From contig NZ_CP016020.1 of the NCBI RefSeq assembly GCF_001889165.1, positions 3,632,501 to 3,696,500 of the forward strand: a stretch of DNA of 64,000 nucleotides. Reading direction: 5' to 3'. How positions within the stretch are numbered: the stretch's first letter is position 1; each line of letters begins with the position of its first letter. The DNA comes from Bacillus weihaiensis. GTDB taxonomy: Bacteria; Bacillota; Bacilli; Bacillales; Bacillaceae. A program made the position numbers and the translations under genes. This document shows, one piece after another, positions 60,923 to 64,000 of the stretch. The notes under the pieces are model-generated. The model searched no databases, had not been told where the DNA came from, and saw only the letters and a list, made by a program, of their open reading frames with translations.

Positions 60923-62200
60923 ATGAGTCTACCTACATCACTGATTGAGCAGCTTCTGTTTAACTTACTAATTATTCTTGTCCCAATCTATTTTTTCCAA
61001 TGGATTTTACCGACAACAAAAAGTCGCATTAATCAAGTGATCTCTATTAGTATTTTTTCTATTATTACACTACTAACAAATTTATTTACAATCGAATCTC
61101 CTTCTTCTTATGAAGAATTACTATGGAGCTTATGTTATATTCCATATGTTATCTGTATTCTTTATATTGGAAAGCCAGCATTGCTAGTGGCTCTTTTTTT
61201 AAGTATTTTTCAACTTTTTCGCCATGGATGGATTCCTTTCATTGAATCAGCTCTACTTTCCTTTATTTTATTTCTTACCATTTATTTCATAAGGAATAGC
61301 TATCATCGGTTAAATAGGAGAGGGAAATATTTTGCAAGTATCGTCCTATCTACCTATACGTTTAGCTTCATGTTCATTAAGCTATGGATCTTCTCAAAAG
61401 ATGAGATTTATTTAATGGAGAATACGAGCCTTAAAGCGCTAATTATACTGTTCATTGGTTATCTATTAGCCTACATCCTTTATACGCTATTTATTGAGAC
61501 GACTCATAAAACCATTATGCAAGCTGAGAATACACATCATACTGAGAAGCTTCATATGGTTAGTGGGTTAGCAAAGTCCATTGCCTATGAAATGAGGGAA
61601 CCGCTTACTGCTGTTCGTGGATTTATACAATTATCAAGAAATGGGGCTATGAACCAATCAGCAGAATTACTGGATACGGCTATTCATGAGTTAAATCGGA
61701 GCGAAAATATCTTAAAAGAGTACACGATGGTTTCTCCATCACCCAGTGGAGAAATGAAGGAATTTAGGCTACATATCGTCATGAATGAAATTCAGCTATT
61801 AATTCAAGCATATGCAAATCACCAAGGTGTAAAACTAACTGTTGTAACAGAACGAGATATATATGTGAATGGACATGTAGCGAAATTTAAGCAAGCAATT
61901 CTGAGCTTACTTACATATGCAATCAATGAAGCAGATTACGGGATCATACAAGTCTCAGCTACGTATTGTGAAAAAACAGATAAGGTTATAGTAGAAATGA
62001 ATAAGGATCAAAAAAACTCGTTCTCTAGTTCTAAGCATTCTTTCCCTTCTTTTGTAAAGGGAAAGAATGTTAACCTTTTTACTACTCAACGCCTTCTTGA
62101 AGAGATTGGCGGAACTCTCATCGTAAAGAAACGTGTTGGTCGTGTAATGAGGGTCATCATTAGTCTAGAAGGAAGAAAAAGAGATCAACTGGGTACTTGA
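60923..62200 (+). CDS. Membrane sensor histidine kinase-like protein with degenerate catalytic residues
   Basis: The ATG at 60923 follows GGAAGGGGG. The 425-residue protein has about seven helices (about 10-195), then HisKA- and HATPase-like regions as in KinB-type sporulation kinases. The phosphoacceptor motif reads AYEMREPLTAVRGF, so Tyr 222 replaces His. The N box reads LSLLTYAINEA, with Tyr in place of Asn, and the DxGxG box is absent (VEMNKDQKNSF). It should not autophosphorylate or bind ATP normally. It is monocistronic, behind a leader terminator, with no response regulator beside it. Confidence 0.82.
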   Translation: MSLPTSLIEQLLFNLLIILVPIYFFQWILPTTKSRINQVISISIFSIITLLTNLFTIESPSSYEELLWSLCYIPYVICILYIGKPALLVALFLSIFQLFRHGWIPFIESALLSFILFLTIYFIRNSYHRLNRRGKYFASIVLSTYTFSFMFIKLWIFSKDEIYLMENTSLKALIILFIGYLLAYILYTLFIETTHKTIMQAENTHHTEKLHMVSGLAKSIAYEMREPLTAVRGFIQLSRNGAMNQSAELLDTAIHELNRSENILKEYTMVSPSPSGEMKEFRLHIVMNEIQLLIQAYANHQGVKLTVVTERDIYVNGHVAKFKQAILSLLTYAINEADYGIIQVSATYCEKTDKVIVEMNKDQKNSFSSSKHSFPSFVKGKNVNLFTTQRLLEEIGGTLIVKKRVGRVMRVIISLEGRKRDQLGT

Positions 62201-62208
62201 TCTCTTTT
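62177..62208. terminator. Bidirectional terminator at the end of the kinase-like gene
   Basis: AAAAGAGATCAA pairs perfectly with TTGATCTCTTTT around CTGGGTAC, overlapping the kinase-like stop codon. It serves two convergent genes. Confidence 0.85.
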
Positions 62209-62217
62209 GGATTCTTT

Positions 62218-62898
62218 TTAGGAAGATACTACAAACGACATATAAGACTTATCCTCTTTAAAATCCCAATCAATAAATATGTCCTTCACCTTTGCATTTA
62301 ATAGTTCATCAAACTTTCCATACCTGTGAAAGTACTCCTTTTCAAGCTCATCCTTTGTTAACTTTAATTCCTCTAAAAATCCTTTTCTAACAAGAGCCTT
62401 TTCAATAGGAATTAAAATCCCTATTCGTTCTACTAGATAAATGGTTGAAGAGAGCTGGTATATATGAATTTGATCTGGTACTTTTTGAACAAGCTGGCTT
62501 ATTCTCGCGACTTCTTGCTCCAAACGTGTAAAAGAGGCTGGAACAGTCACAGAAGCCTCCAAGATGATTTCGTCTAATTTAAACATAATCATTCCAGAAT
62601 TATTCGGGAAATTCCAATCATCAAACGTTTCTGTTACATCCCTTTCATATCTAGCTCTAAGTGCTCCTGTCAATTCCTCAATCACATGATTGATTATGAC
62701 CGCACGAGCTCTTTCCACCTGATTTCTTTGCCCTTGATGGATAAGAACCTCCTCCATAGGAGAGATAAATCCCCTAATATATATAACTAAGTGATTCTCA
62801 CTAGCCGTAGCTTGACAGGATTGTGGTCCTTTTCCAAAGTTCTTACGTAATAGCTTGCTCGTAAAGCTGCCTATCCAATTTAATTGATCCTGCTCCAT
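62218..62898 (-). CDS. Tandem MpsC (DUF2294) domain protein
   Basis: The 226-residue protein contains two related domains of the MpsC type (formerly DUF2294). The first (about 10-115) has LLRKNFGKGPQSCQATASEN and FISPMEEVLI; the second (about 120-225) has EVARISQLVQKVPDQIHIYQ and IGILIPIEKALVRKG. The Staphylococcus namesake belongs to a membrane-potential system (MpsABC), but Bacillus homologues often stand alone, as here. I choose the ATG at 62898, because AAGGAG lies 8 bases upstream. Confidence 0.82.
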   Translation of the reverse strand: MEQDQLNWIGSFTSKLLRKNFGKGPQSCQATASENHLVIYIRGFISPMEEVLIHQGQRNQVERARAVIINHVIEELTGALRARYERDVTETFDDWNFPNNSGMIMFKLDEIILEASVTVPASFTRLEQEVARISQLVQKVPDQIHIYQLSSTIYLVERIGILIPIEKALVRKGFLEELKLTKDELEKEYFHRYGKFDELLNAKVKDIFIDWDFKEDKSYMSFVVSS

Positions 62899-63190
62899 TT
62901 GCAGCACTCCTTATATAATGAGCGGATTAAGAAAAATTTAATACCTCTTAAACACCTGGGTAAAACTCCTCTCCATACTGATCTTCCCTTGCTAGTAGTA
63001 TGGTCAAAGGTTCATTCATCCATAAATAATTCCTACAACTTTCATATTATTTGGAGTGAATTCACTAGCGAACTGCTTAGTCACAACCAATGTACTTTTG
63101 ATTCCTTGCAAGCGGGAAAGATTGTTAGGTTAACACTTGGATTTGGCAATTAAAAAAATTGCTATAAATGGCAGTGTATTTTATGAATGT
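62899..63190. other. Intergenic stretch
   Basis: No gene is supported. An 89-codon plus-strand frame here overlaps the start of the MpsC gene and has no ribosome binding site. Confidence 0.35.
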
Positions 63191-63246
63191 AAAAAGAGCC
63201 AAAATACGCAAGCAGTGCATAAAAACTTGCATATTTTATGCTCTTT
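63191..63246 (-). terminator. Terminator of the small membrane gene
   Basis: AAAGAGC, CAAAATA-type and GCAAG blocks pair with their complements (63193-63212 with 63226-63246), with small mismatches, and TTTTT follows on the minus strand. Confidence 0.75.
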
Positions 63247-63295
63247 AATTTTATTCCTTATTGTGTTAACTATCCGTTAGTGTAAAAGAATAAAA

Positions 63296-63457
63296 CTATT
63301 CTGTTCTCAACTTTTTATAAAAAATATCATATAGAACACCAAATAAACCAAACATTATAATAATCAAACCATATATTTTGGAACCGCCCCAAAAAGTATG
63401 ATATACACCAATTCCTGTTGCGGAATAAGCAATAAAAGCCATTACAAATCTTTTCAT
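63296..63457 (-). CDS. Small membrane protein, unknown function (53 aa)
   Basis: GGGAGGG lies about 10 bases before the ATG. The peptide begins MKRFVMAFIAYSATGIGVYH and has two hydrophobic segments and a basic tail YKKLRTE. No family recognised. It is monocistronic. Confidence 0.6.
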   Translation of the reverse strand: MKRFVMAFIAYSATGIGVYHTFWGGSKIYGLIIIMFGLFGVLYDIFYKKLRTE

Positions 63458-63852
63458 TTTAAATATCCCTCCCACAGACTTATTTCACCATAAAAATCTA
63501 TTTAATCGTTTAGAATTACTATTACTTTCTTAAACTAACGCCCCTTTACTTCAACAAGAAAAAGCCAAACTCTTTCTTGAAGATTAGCGCTTCTATTGCT
63601 GAAGATACTACTTCTCTATTTCCTTTGAATAATTTAGCAAGATTCCCTTTCTAGAGAATGGTCTCTGCTCTTCTATTTGTCAATGTAGATGTAGAAATCT
63701 AAATTATATACCTATACACACCGAAAAAACACAGTAATATTTCTTTATTGGTGTTTCGCATATTAGAGATATGCTATTACTCAATTAGTTTTAAGTTTAA
63801 CAAAGGTTTGCAGACTTTTGTTAAAAATATATGTTAGGTAATATGAAGGCAT
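63458..63852. other. Intergenic stretch with a TTTAACAAA inverted repeat
   Basis: No gene is seen. TTTAACAAA and TTTGTTAAA (about 63798-63827) form a perfect inverted repeat separated by 12-13 bases, which could be an operator or a weak hairpin. Confidence 0.35.
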
Positions 63853-63887
63853 AAAAAAGGTATTGGTGACTTACCAATACCTTTTTT
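63853..63887 (-). terminator. Terminator of the gene at the right edge
   Basis: AAAAAAGGTATTGG pairs perfectly with CCAATACCTTTTTT around TGACTTA, 11 bases after the stop of the partial gene. Confidence 0.88.
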
Positions 63888-63897
63888 ATGTTTTATA

Positions 63898-64000
63898 TTA
63901 TTGCAAAACTATTACCTTCTTTAAAGAAGGATTTTCATTACTAGCTAAGTTTATAGGCTCTTTAAATAATACTTTAACCTTCTGATCTACTAGTAAATCT
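63898..64000 (-). CDS. C-terminal fragment of an unidentified protein (partial)
   Basis: The minus-strand frame enters at the right edge and reads DLLVDQKVKVLFKEPINLAS then NENPSLKKVIVLQ and a stop at 63898, followed by a good terminator. Codon use and the terminator support a real gene end. Too short to assign. Confidence 0.55.
   Translation of the reverse strand, partial: DLLVDQKVKVLFKEPINLASNENPSLKKVIVLQ

Noticed and set aside
62884-63153. 89-codon plus-strand frame
   Set aside because: It begins opposite the ribosome binding site of the MpsC gene and has no start signal of its own.

Overview
The window is chromosomal DNA of a low-GC, spore-forming Bacillaceae. The best evidence is gene order. 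From about 6 kb to 33 kb it follows the Bacillus subtilis yfk-tre-yfl region: yfkAB, an MscS channel, yfkD, chaA (yfkE), yfkF, yfkH-yfkI-yfkJ, yfkK, yfkM, treA-treP, yflJ and nos. Homologues of yfmR, hemAT and yfnC lie further right. Two small spore-type genes with forespore-like promoters and a BH0509-family gene support the assignment. I saw no rRNA, tRNA, CRISPR array, prophage or intact insertion sequence.

Layout. 0-6 kb: the 5' end of a secreted protein gene, an RND exporter (SwrC-like), a class I fumarase and an SE1561-family gene. 6-20 kb: the yfk block, with three sigma-B-like promoters (a pyridoxamine-phosphate-oxidase-like stress gene, the yfkJIH operon, yfkM) and a free-standing small RNA transcription unit next to chaA. 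20-28 kb: an alpha/beta hydrolase, a lipoprotein, trehalose uptake and cleavage (treP plus a frameshifted treA), an alanine/glycine symporter and an MFS transporter. 28-32 kb: a chemotaxis receptor and yflJ between two inverted copies of a roughly 270-280 bp modular repeat, followed by an eroded IS1182-type transposase and a GC-rich dispersed repeat. 32-42 kb: nitric oxide synthase beside a folate-type cyclo-ligase homologue, an M50-like protein lacking the catalytic Glu, YfmR, HemAT, and a GntR-controlled ABC transporter. 42-50 kb: a short spore protein, a second AGCS symporter and a glycerol-phosphate block (glpP-ugpCAEB, then glpQ) preceded by a likely Pho box and a leader terminator. 50-64 kb: an IS3-type remnant, a heterodimeric ABC exporter, PadR-ChrA, CBO0543, a fosmidomycin-resistance-type MFS, a coiled-coil/3D-domain wall protein, a degenerate sensor kinase behind an attenuator-like leader, an MpsC-domain protein and two small or partial genes.

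How the parts relate. The glpP-ugp-glpQ block would import glycerol-3-phosphate and release it from phosphodiesters, combining phosphate control (Pho box) with GlpP antitermination. TreP/TreA would import and split trehalose, but treA as read carries a one-base deletion. The GntR, ABC ATPase and permease genes form one operon with an operator-like palindrome at the promoter.

The least explained signals are: the structured RNA unit convergent to chaA; a family of exact 21-bp-period arrays with one polarity relative to three genes; the modular inverted repeat around the chemotaxis gene; and two apparent pseudoenzymes, a kinase with Tyr at the phospho-His position and an M50-like protein with HVLGH. 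Coordinates and start sites were worked out by eye. No database search was possible.
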